64,000 nt of DNA from Nothophaeocryptopus gaeumannii (lineage: Eukaryota > Ascomycota > Dothideomycetes > Mycosphaerellales > Mycosphaerellaceae): positions 1,488,001-1,552,000 of the forward strand of contig JASISA010000022.1 of NCBI GenBank assembly GCA_031771865.1. Reading direction: 5' to 3'. The notes beneath the pieces were generated by a model. The model did no database searches and was not told the origin of the DNA. It worked only from the letters and a program-made list of their open reading frames with translations. The translations under genes and the position numbers were made by a program. Positions 43,186-53,936 of this stretch are shown here, one piece after another (within the stretch, counting starts at the first letter, position 1; each line of letters opens with the position of its first letter).

Positions 43186-44445
43186 ATGGCACCAGCATTG
43201 GTGGAGACTACCATCGCGGACCGGACTGCCGACCGGGCAGCTGAGGAGGTCTATCTCAAGGACAAGCAACAAAGCTCGCAGTACAAGGAGGCTTTCTCTC
43301 AAGGCGCAGCGTCAACGAAGTACGATGTTGAGCTGAATGGAGACGAGAAGCATGCACCGGCTGCCTATCCCAACTACCTGCCATATTGGGACGACACCAA
43401 GTACCCACCGTATGAGCCATTTGAGCACGTCGAGCACGGCAAGGATGCCGACCCATCTTTCCCCAACCTCCTCGCTGGTGGAGGGCAGGTCAAGGAATTG
43501 ACCGCGAACATCGGCGCTGAGGTGACTGGTATCCAACTCAGCAAGCTCAACAATGCTGGCAAAGACGAGCTCTCTCGCTTCGTTGCCGAACACAAAGTCG
43601 TTGCCTTCCGAGACCAAGACTTCGCAGACCTCCCCATCCAAAAAGCTCTTGACTTCGCCGAGTACTTTGGAGACTCTCATATCCATCCCGCCTCAGGAGC
43701 TCCCAAGGGCTTCCCTAAAGTCCACCTCGTCCATCGCAGCGCTAGCGATACCACCGCCCAGGACTACTACCAAGAGCGTACCAACAGCATCACATGGCAC
43801 TCGGATGTCACATATGAGATGCAGCCTCCAGGCACTACTTTCCTCTACCGCCTCGACGGTCCTACGGCCGGCGGTGACACACTCTTCTGCAACATGGGTA
43901 AGTACCTAGGTTAGACCTACGGAGGACGTTCGTCGTTCTACGTAGTGTCTTACCATTGTCTCAAACCTGAATGACTCTATCCTAACATTTCTGTAGCCGT
44001 CGCCTACCGCCGCCTCTCCCCCGAATTCCAAAAACGCCTGCACGGCCTTAAAGCAGTCCACTCCGGCCACGAACAAGCCCAGGCCGCCCTCGCTCGAGGC
44101 TCAATCGTTCGTCGAGACCCTGTCTCCAATGTACACCCCGTTGTACGCACTCACCCTGTCACCGGAGAAAAAGCACTCTTCGTCAACCCGCAATTCACCC
44201 GTCGAATCGTAGGGTTCAAGAAGGAAGAATCTGACTACTTGCTGAACTTTTTGTATAACCATATTGCCTTGGGAGCGGATATGCAGGCGCGGATGAAATG
44301 GGAAAAGGGAATGGTGATTGTTTGGGATAACCGGGTTACGAGTCATACGGCGTTGTTGGATTGGCAGGATGGACAGAGGAGGCATTTGGCTAGGTTGACA
44401 CCTAGGGCGGAGAGGCCTTTCGAGACGCCGTTTGATTCGAATTAG
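43186..44445 (+). CDS. TauD/TfdA family Fe(II)/2-oxoglutarate dioxygenase
   Basis: Non-haem iron dioxygenase that typically hydroxylates sulfonates such as taurine to release sulfite, or related substrates. Exons 43186-43897 and 43997-44445 give 386 aa. The iron ligands are H205 and D207 in TWHSDVTY and H354 in VTSHTALLDW. The 2-oxoglutarate-binding arginine is likely in RRHLARLTPR. NIGAEVTGIQLSKLNNAG is the usual N-terminal strand region. This layout matches fungal and yeast Jlp1-like sulfonate dioxygenases. The intron at 43898-43996 is one of the two introner-like copies. The neighbour on the other side of the promoter is a permease. Confidence 0.92.
43898..43996 (+). other. Introner-like intron, copy B (in the TauD gene)
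   Basis: A 99-nt intron beginning GTAAGTACCTA and ending TTTCTGTAG, with TCTATCCTAACAT before the acceptor. It aligns along most of its length with the intron at 24809-24894. Copy B has about 12 extra bases after the shared donor block; the rest differs by scattered substitutions and one- or two-base gaps. Confidence 0.8.
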
Positions 44446-44677
44446 AAGTAGTAGTACAGATTAATTTGTGTGATGGTGTTGTGATATACACAAGATTCTT
44501 TGTTTTATTTTGGGGTCGAAAGATTGGAGTGTCTGCTACTCATCGTCGGAACGGTAGCCTATGACGGTATGGGTTGTTCCTCATAATCGCAAACTCGCTC
44601 GGCGTTCTCGAGTAGGCGCAGCTACAACGCAAGCAGTGAACTCAAACATCTGCTAACAAAACGTGCAGGCTGTCGTC

Positions 44678-45316
44678 TCATACGTCCAGTGCTGCATTCG
44701 CAAGCGCGTCTGCTTCTTGGTTCAGCTCACGGTTGACATGCCAAAACTGCACCCCTATCCCACCATCATCGCCATATTCCATCTCGTCCATCTTATCATG
44801 CAGCTCTTTCAATCGCTCAAAGTGTTCTACTCTCCTACCGCTCGCACCAATGCCATCATTTTCGATCCAGCCTTCCATCCACTCTGACATGGCGCTCACC
44901 AAGAACTGCGAGTCTGTAGCGATCTTGATGCTCGTCAGCATGAAGTCTTTGTCGCAGATGGTTCTAATAATCGGGAGGGCATTGGCAAGCGCCTCGATTT
45001 CAGCTCGCGTGCTCGTTTGCGGCATGGTGTGGGGTAGAAGTCCCGAAGCGTTGTACGGCGAGTTCGGGCCAAAATAGATACCATACGCGGCACGCGCATT
45101 CGGTTTGCCATTGTTGCGACAAGCGCCGTCGATGTGCACTACGATTGTCGTCTCGTCCCTGTTCGGGGTTGGCCTGGTGAGAGCCTGGAACTGGAGTTGT
45201 GAGATGCTCTTCTCTGAGTTGTGCACGACCAGATCACCGCGAGGGATCCGGTTCCTGCCTCGATCCAGGCTTGGGACGAAGAGGCGCCGGATTTCCTCGC
45301 CGTATGCGTTTTCCAT
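44678..45316 (-). CDS. RNase H domain protein
   Basis: A 212-aa single-exon protein with a C-terminal RNase H fold, which cleaves RNA in RNA-DNA hybrids. All four acidic residues of the DEDD active site are present: D63 in VVHIDGACRNNG, E106 in STRAEIEAL, D135 in IKIATDSQFLV and D203 in NQEADALANAA. The histidine before the last acid is represented by FWHVNRELNQ. There is no N-terminal hybrid-binding domain or transmembrane helix. It sits alone, not next to a reverse transcriptase, so a cellular enzyme is more likely than a transposon remnant. The ATG at 45316 is the first in frame. Confidence 0.85.
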   Translation of the reverse strand: MENAYGEEIRRLFVPSLDRGRNRIPRGDLVVHNSEKSISQLQFQALTRPTPNRDETTIVVHIDGACRNNGKPNARAAYGIYFGPNSPYNASGLLPHTMPQTSTRAEIEALANALPIIRTICDKDFMLTSIKIATDSQFLVSAMSEWMEGWIENDGIGASGRRVEHFERLKELHDKMDEMEYGDDGGIGVQFWHVNRELNQEADALANAALDV

Positions 45317-45910
45317 GCCGCTATTCCGCTCAGTTGTCAACAATGAGCTGAGTTTGACCTCACAGTGTACATGTAAATTTCTTGGAGACTTAAGGAAAGG
45401 AGGATACTCTGGTTGAGTACGGAGATGCTACTTTCATTTCAAGTTAGCTCTGCTGATATTGCAGCGCCTCCTTTCAAGGGTGTAGCCATGAGCTTCCAGC
45501 GTCAAGCTAGCTCGTGAATGAGATGACCATGAATTGAGCTGAGGACTCGTGAGGCCGAGTATAGGTGCGGTTGAGCCTGGCTTAGCGTTTACTTTGACTG
45601 AGCTGCGCTCAAATTTTGACGCCGGCCACCATCCACTGCACACCAGGCTTGTAGTCCCTGCAGATTCAGTCCTGCGTGCCACTCTGCAGCACGCTAAGGG
45701 CATCTTTGGTCCAAGCTCCAATCGCAAGTTAAAAAAGCCCGCACTTCCTCGACCAACTTCCCTCTACTTCTTTCTTCTTCAGCTCTCTTTGCCTTTTGGC
45801 TTAGATCAAGTGTACGAGTAACCTGCGGTACTACGATTTAAGCCAAAACACACGCTGACCTCTTTATAGGTAGTATCTGTTCTTTTCAGTTTAATCTCTG
45901 AAACGAGACT
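45317..45910. other. Intergenic region
   Basis: About 590 bp upstream of the RNase H gene. A plus-strand GTACGAG...CGCTGACCTCTTTATAG segment (about 45811-45868) resembles an intron and might be the leader intron of the small candidate gene at 45911. Confidence 0.35.
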
Positions 45911-46186
45911 ATGGTCTCTTCAAGATTAATCTTATTTTTGGCACTCGCCGGTAGGCCGCTGGGCTTGCCTACGTCTACTGGCACCGTGGTAAGCATCCGC
46001 AACCATGTGCAGAATTGTCATGTCTATCTCGCTAACAATCTCCAGTCATTGGCCTTGCACTACCGCCTTTCGACGCGAACATCACTTTTTCATCACGTAC
46101 TTCGCCGCGGCGATGGCTTGGAGAAGAAGAGGTGGACTTACATGAACTCAGATCTGGCCGTGTGCATGTACACGTCGGTGAGGTAG
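45911..46186 (+). CDS. Possible small secreted protein (tentative)
   Basis: A 91-codon frame starting MVSSRLILFLALAGRPLGLP, with the charge and hydrophobic core of a secretion signal. A possible 57-nt intron (45990-46046, GTAAGC...CTCCAG, with a GCTAAC box) lies inside. Its length is a multiple of three and it has no stop, so both spliced and unspliced forms stay open. No domain is visible and cysteine content is low. An intron-like segment just upstream hints at a spliced transcript. This could be chance, and I include it as a candidate only. Confidence 0.25.
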   Translation: MVSSRLILFLALAGRPLGLPTSTGTVVSIRNHVQNCHVYLANNLQSLALHYRLSTRTSLFHHVLRRGDGLEKKRWTYMNSDLAVCMYTSVR

Positions 46187-47032
46187 TGATGAGCTTCCGC
46201 CACCGCCATATCACTAGCACAGCCCGCATTACGCTCGCTGGCTTCACTGATGTTTGGCCAGGCATCAGCACCTGATGCTTGAACGTCTGATGACAGCTCA
46301 CGACTCGCAGTCCGAACCTCATCGCAACGCACCGCCCGCATACAGACACCACGGTCAACGATCACAGAATACCTCGCGAACTACAGAGCCGCCAGCAATA
46401 GCGCGGCAACTCACACCGTCGAACAGGAACAACCGATGGATATCGGATAGCCGCGCTGAAACACGGAGGAGACAATAACAGGGGGGAAGGGTAGAGTTTT
46501 CAAACTTTCAAATATTGGACACCACACAGCGACCGCGCAAGTCGCGAGATCTTACGCGGCACGATGGACGACGTCCAAAGGAGCGCAACCTCCATCTGGA
46601 TAGAGTGCACAGGAGTGCCTTGGCTGATGACAACGAATCGCCGCGCCGTGGACGGCTGCTCAACACTGTGGACACCAGAGTTGAGAGCGCGACTTGCCAA
46701 GACCTTGGCAAAATGAAGCTGGAACCGTCGACACGAATGTCGGTCATGCTATACAATTTCGAACCCGTCGATTTCATCACTACTGGTACAAGCTATGCTG
46801 CTGAATGGTGCTCTCGCAGGTCGATGCATCCGCTTCTTGCTAGCCGAACCTTGCGCCGCTCAGTCGGGCTGCCGGACTCCGAGAGGAAGGGGCTCGGTGA
46901 GAAGACCTGCTTCTGCAGCGACAACGACCATCAGCAAACTATGACTCATCTCCTCTTCACTTTCGTTGCCTTCATGCCCTTTCGCTCTCCCCTCCTCTTC
47001 GCACCCCTTTTTCCCCTCCACCACGAGATCAC
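46187..47032. other. Region with long but unsupported open frames
   Basis: About 850 bp. A 196-codon plus-strand frame crosses this region but starts at TTG, has no domain and reads as Arg/Ser/Leu-rich mixed sequence. No gene is called. Confidence 0.35.
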
Positions 47033-47383
47033 TCATGTCTTCCTATCCGCCGAACTCTTCACATTCCCCGCATCAATGCGACTCGTCGCGACGCCCGGCG
47101 TATGATCTTCCTTACTCCCTCCCTTCGAAAACCGATCCGAAATATTCTGAGAAGCATATGTATCCACGGGTTTACCCGTCTTACTCTTCGGTGGATATGG
47201 ACTGAAGGGCAGGAGACCGGCGATTCCCAGACCGGCGACTCCCGAGGCCGATCCAGCGGGTTCGTCGGTTGAGGACGGCGGTGGGTGGTGCTGGCGCAGA
47301 TTTAGTGTGGTGGTGGTGGTGGCGGTGGTTGGAGGGCGGTGTTCGGCGATTCGGGAAGGGTTTGCTTGTTCGCGGTGGGACAT
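47033..47383 (-). CDS. Hypothetical small Pro/Thr-rich protein
   Basis: A 116-codon frame with a good start context (GCGACAATGTCC). It reads MSHREQANPSRIAEHRPP followed by a Thr run, then a Gly/Ala/Leu patch (ASGVAGLGIAGLLPF) and a Lys/Ser-rich half. I recognise no family. The composition resembles small disordered fungal proteins. A GTAAGG near residue 90 could be a donor, so the C-terminus is uncertain. A conserved homologue would be needed to confirm it. Confidence 0.35.
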   Translation of the reverse strand: MSHREQANPSRIAEHRPPTTATTTTTLNLRQHHPPPSSTDEPAGSASGVAGLGIAGLLPFSPYPPKSKTGKPVDTYASQNISDRFSKGGSKEDHTPGVATSRIDAGNVKSSADRKT

Positions 47384-47972
47384 TGTCGCTATTTGTTCAA
47401 CGTTACCTTTGAAATTGTTATGATCGGGTGTGTGATTTGACTGGTTCTTCGAGGAGATGATGGTTGATCAATTGGACGGGAAGGAGCGTTGGAACTGCCT
47501 ACCGTTTTATTCGTTCACGTGACTGCGCGTCAATGGATCGTCAGACGCAATCATAAACATGAGAGTGACACTGAAAGTTATGAGAAAGGCGGGTGCAATG
47601 CGGATTGCGTCGATGTGATGCTAGCGTGGGACACCCCTGCACATGCGAATGTGGAGGTGGTGTAACAAGTCGGACCTCAGCAATGAACGGGAAGTCATCA
47701 GTATGCTCTGGATAGAAGGGAGATAGGAAAGGACATTAATTGTTCGGCAAGCCAAATTCCTTTTTACTATTAAAACATTAGAGAGTGTGTTGACTGAGCA
47801 CTACTGTATCTCCGATGTGATTCGTGGACAGATATCCAGCAAAACCCTCCAAACGCAAGAAGATAAATTACAACAGCGTCTCACGAACAGTACACTCAGG
47901 TCGTTCCCCTTCCCACCCTGAGAAGTCCATGCAAGTCGTCCCCTCGTCGGAACTTGAGAGCGGCTGCAGCGC
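47384..47972. other. Intergenic region
   Basis: About 590 bp downstream of the hydrophobin gene (minus strand) and upstream of the small hypothetical gene. Nothing further is seen. Confidence 0.35.
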
Positions 47973-48432
47973 TTACAAGGTGATTGGGGCACAGATAGAG
48001 CCAGTGGAGACCATCTCGAACTGTCGCAATGTCAGTAAGGGTTGAAGATGCTCCGTCTGTGAGACGACTTACGCCTCCCTCGGTGGAGGTTGGGCAGCAA
48101 GCAACGGAGCCTTGCGAGCACTGGTTGCCGGCGACTGGCATATTTGTCAGCCATGCTCATAATCCATGGAATAGTCTGAAAGTACCGTTGACATTGCAGT
48201 TTCCGGCGAGCACGCCGTCGAGGAGGCCGGACAGCAAAAGGCCACCGCTCCTGGAGTCTTGGTCGCCATCGCAGCATGAGACCTTGTTCTGATGGTTGCC
48301 GCAGCCTTGGCCGACCCTTGGTGCTCCCTGATGTGATGGCCAAGAGACAGCCTCTGGGTAGGCCGCTGGTTGTGGAGCAGCGGCGGCGAAGGCGGCGGCG
48401 GCCAAAACGGTGACGAGAGTGGTGAACTGCAT
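47973..48432 (-). CDS. Class I hydrophobin
   Basis: Small secreted amphipathic protein that coats aerial hyphae and spores. Exons 48432-48186, 48134-48073 and 48020-47973 give 118 aa. Residues 1-18 are a signal peptide (MQFTTLVTVLAAAAFAAA). The eight hydrophobin cysteines appear in order: QGC, SCC, GNC, NQC, ACC and SIC. Spacing between the first pair and the next single Cys is 24 residues, and the last gap is 16, which fits class I rather than class II. Only the spliced product contains all eight cysteines, which strongly supports both introns (GTACTT/GCCAG and GTAAGT/GACAG). A TATA-like ACTTATACC lies about 120 bp upstream. Confidence 0.9.
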
Positions 48433-51400
48433 TTTGATTGATGTGAAGTGATCAGTCAAAAAATTCAACAGGTGTCTGTTGTTGAAGGCTGTTGCTGGTT
48501 TGCTGTTGTGATGTTGGGCTGGTGAGAAAAGATGTTTGCTGGACAAGGACATACTTATACCTCTCCGGACTCTCGTGCTCTGCATAGTCCACCTTCTTGC
48601 CCTGAGTGATCGACAAACAAGAGTCTCTCCCCCGAAAGTTACTGCATCACCAATGCAGCCTGCAATGTTACTTTGGGACTGAAAGACCCGGAGGATCCGC
48701 GCGGAGTGTGTGCATCTGGCGTCCTTCATCCTGCCATGAGTGAAACCCATGCTGCTCGGGAGCTTGCATTGTCATGGGGACAATAAAGCTTAGATCCCGC
48801 AATCTTGGACAACATCACCAGGAGATGGGTGATCTCTGCTCGTTCCCGTTATTTCACACATCGACATCCCTCCAACAAAGAGAAGACCGGGCCTGCTAGA
48901 TCTACCTTAAGCGAGATGTGATGTAGTGTACAGGACAAGAAGCGCTTGTGTCCTGGCATATGCTCAGAAGCATATACGTCCGACAATGGAATCCGAAACA
49001 GCGTCAATGAAGTTGCAGTGCGTATAAGTGCCATAAAGGGCGCATTGAGGCCGTGCTTGCCGAGCGCCTGAACGAGACGTGTGTGACTCCCGTGGGCGAT
49101 CTTACATACGAAAGCCTTCTCCGATAGTGCTAGAAAGGTTCATTCTTTCTTCATTCACCGCGTGGTCGGAATGCGCAGGCGTTTACTGATCGACACATTG
49201 GAGAGACCGATTCGCGATTGTCCAAAGGGATGTCTTTCTGATGCTCCGTGGCAAAACACGTCCAGCTTGGGCTGGGATCATGGCGATTGTGTGTAGGTTT
49301 GAAGAGACTTCTCGCTTGGGAGCCCCGAATTCATGCTTCTTGCCTTCTGTTTTGAGCGGTATGTGTGCAAAGTCGTGTGTCGTGCGTGGAGTGATGAAGT
49401 CGAAGGAGGCAAGCAAAATCCTAGCGGAATCGACGGCTAGGTACGGGCCGAGGGGAATGTCGATCCTACAACGCCCTTACCCGTGGAGCTTTTCGGGGAC
49501 AGCCCTGCAGTCTCATCAGAGGAACGTCCAGGAACGTCAGCTCATCAACAGACACCAAAAGTCTCGCAACACTCGGCCTACCGCATCTGAGTCGCGCCTG
49601 AGCATCCGCTTTCGCCCCTCTGCTGCAACGTGCGGGTGCGACTGTACTACGCCCAAGATCTGACATCCGGCCCCGAGCTCTTGACCTCATCGCATCCGTA
49701 CAGGAATACTTCAGGACATACATGTTCCTGGCGCAGACACGCTGAATTTTGAACGTGGCACGCGGCTGCACTGTCAACACCAGCACTGATATCGCCAAGC
49801 ATTCGACACGCACCTTGGGCCACTTACTAGTAACACCTGAGTCGATCTCCTGCACTGGCACGAGCTACAAGCCACCTGCGAGCACGCAGTGACTGAGTAG
49901 TGGCGAACGCGAGAAACGTAACGACAATTTGCTTACGCAAGAACGCAGCGTCGAGTTCAACAACGCCGTCATCATTGGACATTGACCTTCAAGCAATTTG
50001 CCCAAGATCCAAGGAGCTTGCAATCAAACCTTTATCTATCCATGCGCTATAAGGGTCTCGCGGAGGAGTCAGTGGCCCACGTTTCAGCTTCCCAATGAGT
50101 AGGGGTGTTCCGTGTTGCCAACTAGTGCTGTCAACACCTGTTGTCAACGCTGTTGACAACCTGTTAATGTCGCCCTCCCTTGTTGCTAACACATTGTAAG
50201 TATTCAAGACTAACCCATTTCTACTATCGTAAGCCTGAAAGCGTCCTTTCTCCAGGAAATTGGTAAGAAAATAGCCTTTGCAATGTTTCAATAATAAATT
50301 ATTGTCTACTTTACATGTAGAAATGTATTCTACACCTGTAGTCAAGGAAAAGGCCTCAACTAAGCAAGCATTATCTTTTCAACATGCTGAATCTAGCTAT
50401 CTACTTTTTGAAGGTTAGAGACACCTCCTTCATCTTAGTTAGTAGGTAGGTATTGACCTGAATCGTCTAACTCTAAGGTCAAGAATGTCGATAGGTACCT
50501 GAGTCAGCCTGTTAGCAACGTATCTACTACTAGCAACAATGGCTACACGCAGAATTTCGTAGTATTTTACGATATGTGGTTGCCAACCTGTTGCTGACCT
50601 CAAAATGTTGGCAACACCAGCCTTACCAGTGAGCTGGGCATTGGCAGCCGTTGCGGGCCTGCATACTCACGTATCCGGACTCCGATGACACTGTTCTGAC
50701 AGGAAAGCCCAATCGAAAGCTTCAGCTATCCATTGCTAGGCAATCGAGCAAAGCTTACCAACACGGTGCAACACACGCAAATTTGAGCATAAGGCTTCTG
50801 CACAATTTTGCCAGCCTCCGAAAGCAGACTTGAGTCTCATGGAGACGATCAGCTATGCTGCATTCAATGCGCAAGCCTACAGCAACGGACCCCAGATCAC
50901 TCCAGCTGCCACAGTCTCTCCTATTTGCGCCTCCCGAAAGGACAGCAAAGGCGGTTCCGTGTGATCAGAAACGGCGAGCTGCACTACCTGTATCGGCAGA
51001 GTCGTTCGCCAAATGGTCACGACCCGTCAAGGCCTGCTTCGCTTGTCACACAGTGTCAGTCGACAGTAATGACACTCAAAATGCCGTGACCGAAAGACTG
51101 GATCGATTCTGCGCAACACAGGAGTGAGAGTCTGTCTATCATTCATCATCTTCACAGTAAGAGGTGTCTTGATGATAGTTGAACATGTGCTTACCATCAT
51201 CAGATCGCAGAAGCCCACCGCTGTTGCCAATCATGATCTCCCGGACGCTCAAGTTAGGCCATAGTCCAAATACTTATGACTTATGACCCAGGGCAGGAAG
51301 CCAGCTGGAAGACACCCATAGTCGAAACTCTCCCCATCGGCAGCGTGCGAGCCATTTCCGGATTGGATAGGTCACAGAAGTCTGCTGACTTGCTCAGCAG

Positions 51401-52626
51401 TTGAGCATGGTCTAGACTTGGTCGACCAAGTTTCGTACCGCTCGCTGGGATCAAGCAAAGTCTACAAACGGTTGAGTAGAGCCAGGATCATAAGCAGTCT
51501 GATCCCAGGTCAGTTTTACATGAAAGGAAATTCTCTTACACACGGATTCGTGTGCAGAAACATACAACTGCAGAACTCCACCTCCTCGTACCCCATCTAA
51601 ATGCTCAACGCACGCACAATTCCTTCATCGAATCTACCAGCGCTTGGCAATACAATCTTCATGCGTGAGCGTCAATCTCCTGCATTCGTCTCAAGCGTTT
51701 CCTGGACACTGCAACGCATGGTAGCGTCACAGGACTCATTCTCCACGATACAAACGTTGGCAGGACCACTTTCGGGCCATTGTGATATCGCAGAAAACGC
51801 AGCTGGACTTCGAGACGCGGTCGTAAGTCAGCAATGAAATTGCGCCTTGCTCATCGCAGTCCTTGCAGACTTATCCCAAAGGGGCTTTGGTCTCATGATC
51901 GAAATGTGACAGTAGTCGGATTGATCATTCGCAACTCAGCGCGCATGGCAGACATGATCATCTACACTCTGCTCCGCGAGATCTTGAACAAGTGTGTTCT
52001 ACGTTTAACAACATCTTTGTCGTGAGAGATTGTTTTCTTAGACAATGGCCCATATGGCGCCTGAGGCATCCTACAATCCTGGCATCGTACGACGAGTTGA
52101 ATGGGTCCGCTTGTCGGCGAAGAATGGCAACTCGAACATCGATATGAGAAGCAAAGTCCCTTCTTTTGCTCACAGCGTTGTCTTTCCATTCAGCAACGTC
52201 CCTTTCAACCACTCAAACCGTCTCCCAATTGGACATCCCAAGGTGCTGCCATCATGGTCGTCCGGACTACACCAGCTGGATACGTCACTCAGCCGGTCTG
52301 TTCTGTCGTTATCGTTTAGCAGAATGCTGCTGTTCACCGGTTATTACAGACCTGTCGTTGAAGGCACCGCATCTGAATTGACATGTATATGTATATGCTG
52401 CAAGCGACCAGTGTACGAAGCGGGGTAAACATTGACGGGGAATATCAAGCGTCGTTGGGCGCGGTGATTGGGCTTGCTGACCTATTGAATTTGCCATTGG
52501 ACTGTGGGGCCCGGCGCTTGACCAGACCACAAACTCTCGATACCGCAACTCCACGGTGAGTTGGGGAGATGAGTGACCTTGCCCACGCAGTGTTCTCTTC
52601 TTGTTACCCCGTCTGTCACTTCCCGA
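48433..52626. other. Gene-poor 4.2-kb region
   Basis: No gene is supported between the hydrophobin and biotin synthase starts. The open frames present overlap one another on both strands, lack ATG starts or domains, and read as mixed sequence. The region contains a distinctly AT-rich segment at about 50.1-50.6 kb, listed separately. The last part, about 52.4-52.6 kb, should be the biotin synthase promoter. Confidence 0.45.
50112..50617. mobile_element. Candidate non-autonomous element (MITE-like), AT-rich
   Basis: The segment starts GTGTTGCCAAC (50112-50122) and ends with its exact inverse, GTTGGCAACAC (50607-50617), 506 bp apart. Variants of GTTGNCAAC recur near both ends (for example at about 50151, 50183, 50512 and 50579), like subterminal repeats of hAT-type elements. 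The interior is markedly more AT-rich than the surroundings. I found no clear target-site duplication, and there is no transposase, so the call is tentative. Confidence 0.35.
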
Positions 52627-53936
52627 ATGTCTCTCATTCTCCTCTCCAAGCGAGCGGCTGCTCGTTCACTGCAAGCCACGATCTCGGCATGCTCTCGCTC
52701 ATTCAGCACGCCAGTCAACGACTCATTCTCCCCGATCGCTGCTACGCCCCCACCTCCTCCAGAGGGACAGAACGCCTTGTGGAGCGCTGTCAACTCTCGT
52801 GCTCCTCGATACGACTGGACGAAAGATGAGATTCGAGAGATATACAATACGCCGCTCATGGAGCTGGCACACCAAGCGGTATGCGGCGATTACCTACCAA
52901 CCGAAGGGAAATGTGAAAGGAACCGCGTTGTTAACGAAGTATGGCACAGGGTGTCCTTCACCGTCGATTCCACTCGCCTTCGGCTGTGCAAATGTGCACA
53001 CTCATGAACATAAAGACCGGAGGATGCAGTGAGGACTGCTCATACTGCGCTCAGTCATCCCGATACAATACCGGCCTCAAAGCGACTAAGATGTCACCCG
53101 TGGACGATGTCCTCAAAGCAGCAAGAATAGCCAAAGACAATGGAAGCACACGGTTCTGTATGGGTGCAGCCTGGAGAGACATGCGTGGCCGAAAGACGAG
53201 TCTGAAGAACGTTAAAGCCATGGTTGAAGGCATCCGGGCCATGGACATGGAGGTCTGCGTGACTTTGGGCATGATCGACCAGAACCAAGCCGATGAGCTC
53301 AAGGAAGCTGGTTTGACTGCATACAACCACAACGTGGATACTTCGCGAGAACACTACCCTTCAGTCATCACGACACGATCATACGACGAGCGACTGCAAA
53401 CACTGTCCAACGTGAGGAATGCAGGTATCAACGTCTGCTCGGGCGGTATCCTTGGCCTTGGAGAGAAGCCAGAAGACCACGTTGGCCTGATATACACCGT
53501 TGGAACCATGCCTGCCCATCCTGAATCTTTCCCAGTCAACGCTCTCGTGCCAATCAAAGGAACACCTCTCGGCGACGACCCAAAGCGCAAGCGCATCTCC
53601 TTCGACCAAATTCTACGAACCATCGCAACAGCTCGCCTCGTTATGCCAGCCACCATCATCAGAATCGCAGCTGGCCGGACGACGATGAGCGAATCCGAAC
53701 AGATCTTGTGTTTCTCCGCTGGAGCCAATGCCGTCTTCACCGGCGAGAAGATGTTGACGACTGAGTGCAATGGATGGGATGAGGACAAGGCTATGTTTGA
53801 GAAGTATGGACTGGTACCTATGAAGTCCTTTGAGCGTGGGGGTTACCGCGAGACGAGTTGGGCTGCGTTGAAGGCTGATGCGAGTGCTGTGGCTGCTGAA
53901 CAGGCTGCTCCTGTACGGGCTGCTGCGTCCGCCTAG
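52627..53936 (+). CDS. BIO2: Biotin synthase
   Basis: Mitochondrial radical-SAM enzyme inserting sulfur into dethiobiotin, the last step of biotin synthesis. Exons 52627-52878 and 52950-53936 give 412 aa. Residues 1 to about 30 are an Arg/Ser/Ala-rich mitochondrial leader. The 4Fe-4S cluster binding CX3CX2C is at C110, C114 and C117 (GGCSEDCSYC). HRRFHSPSAVQMCTLMNIKTG is the BioB lead-in, restored by the splice (GTATGC...CACAG). YNHNVDTSREHYP, GGILGLGE and RIAAGRTTMSESEQILCFSA complete the family pattern. The Ala-rich tail is common in fungal copies. Confidence 0.97.

Noticed and set aside
44678..45316. RNase H as part of a retrotransposon
   Set aside because: No reverse transcriptase, integrase, gag or long terminal repeats nearby, and the frame is intact with its own start and stop.
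46515..47105. A 196-codon plus-strand open frame
   Set aside because: Begins at TTG, no domain, and it overlaps a better-supported minus-strand frame at its end.
49241..49861. Overlapping open frames of 130-140 codons on both strands
   Set aside because: Mutually exclusive, Cys/Arg-rich and without recognisable motifs or splice support.
49989..50345. A 118-codon minus-strand frame running into the AT-rich segment
   Set aside because: Starts at TTG, crosses the border of the candidate transposon and has no domain.
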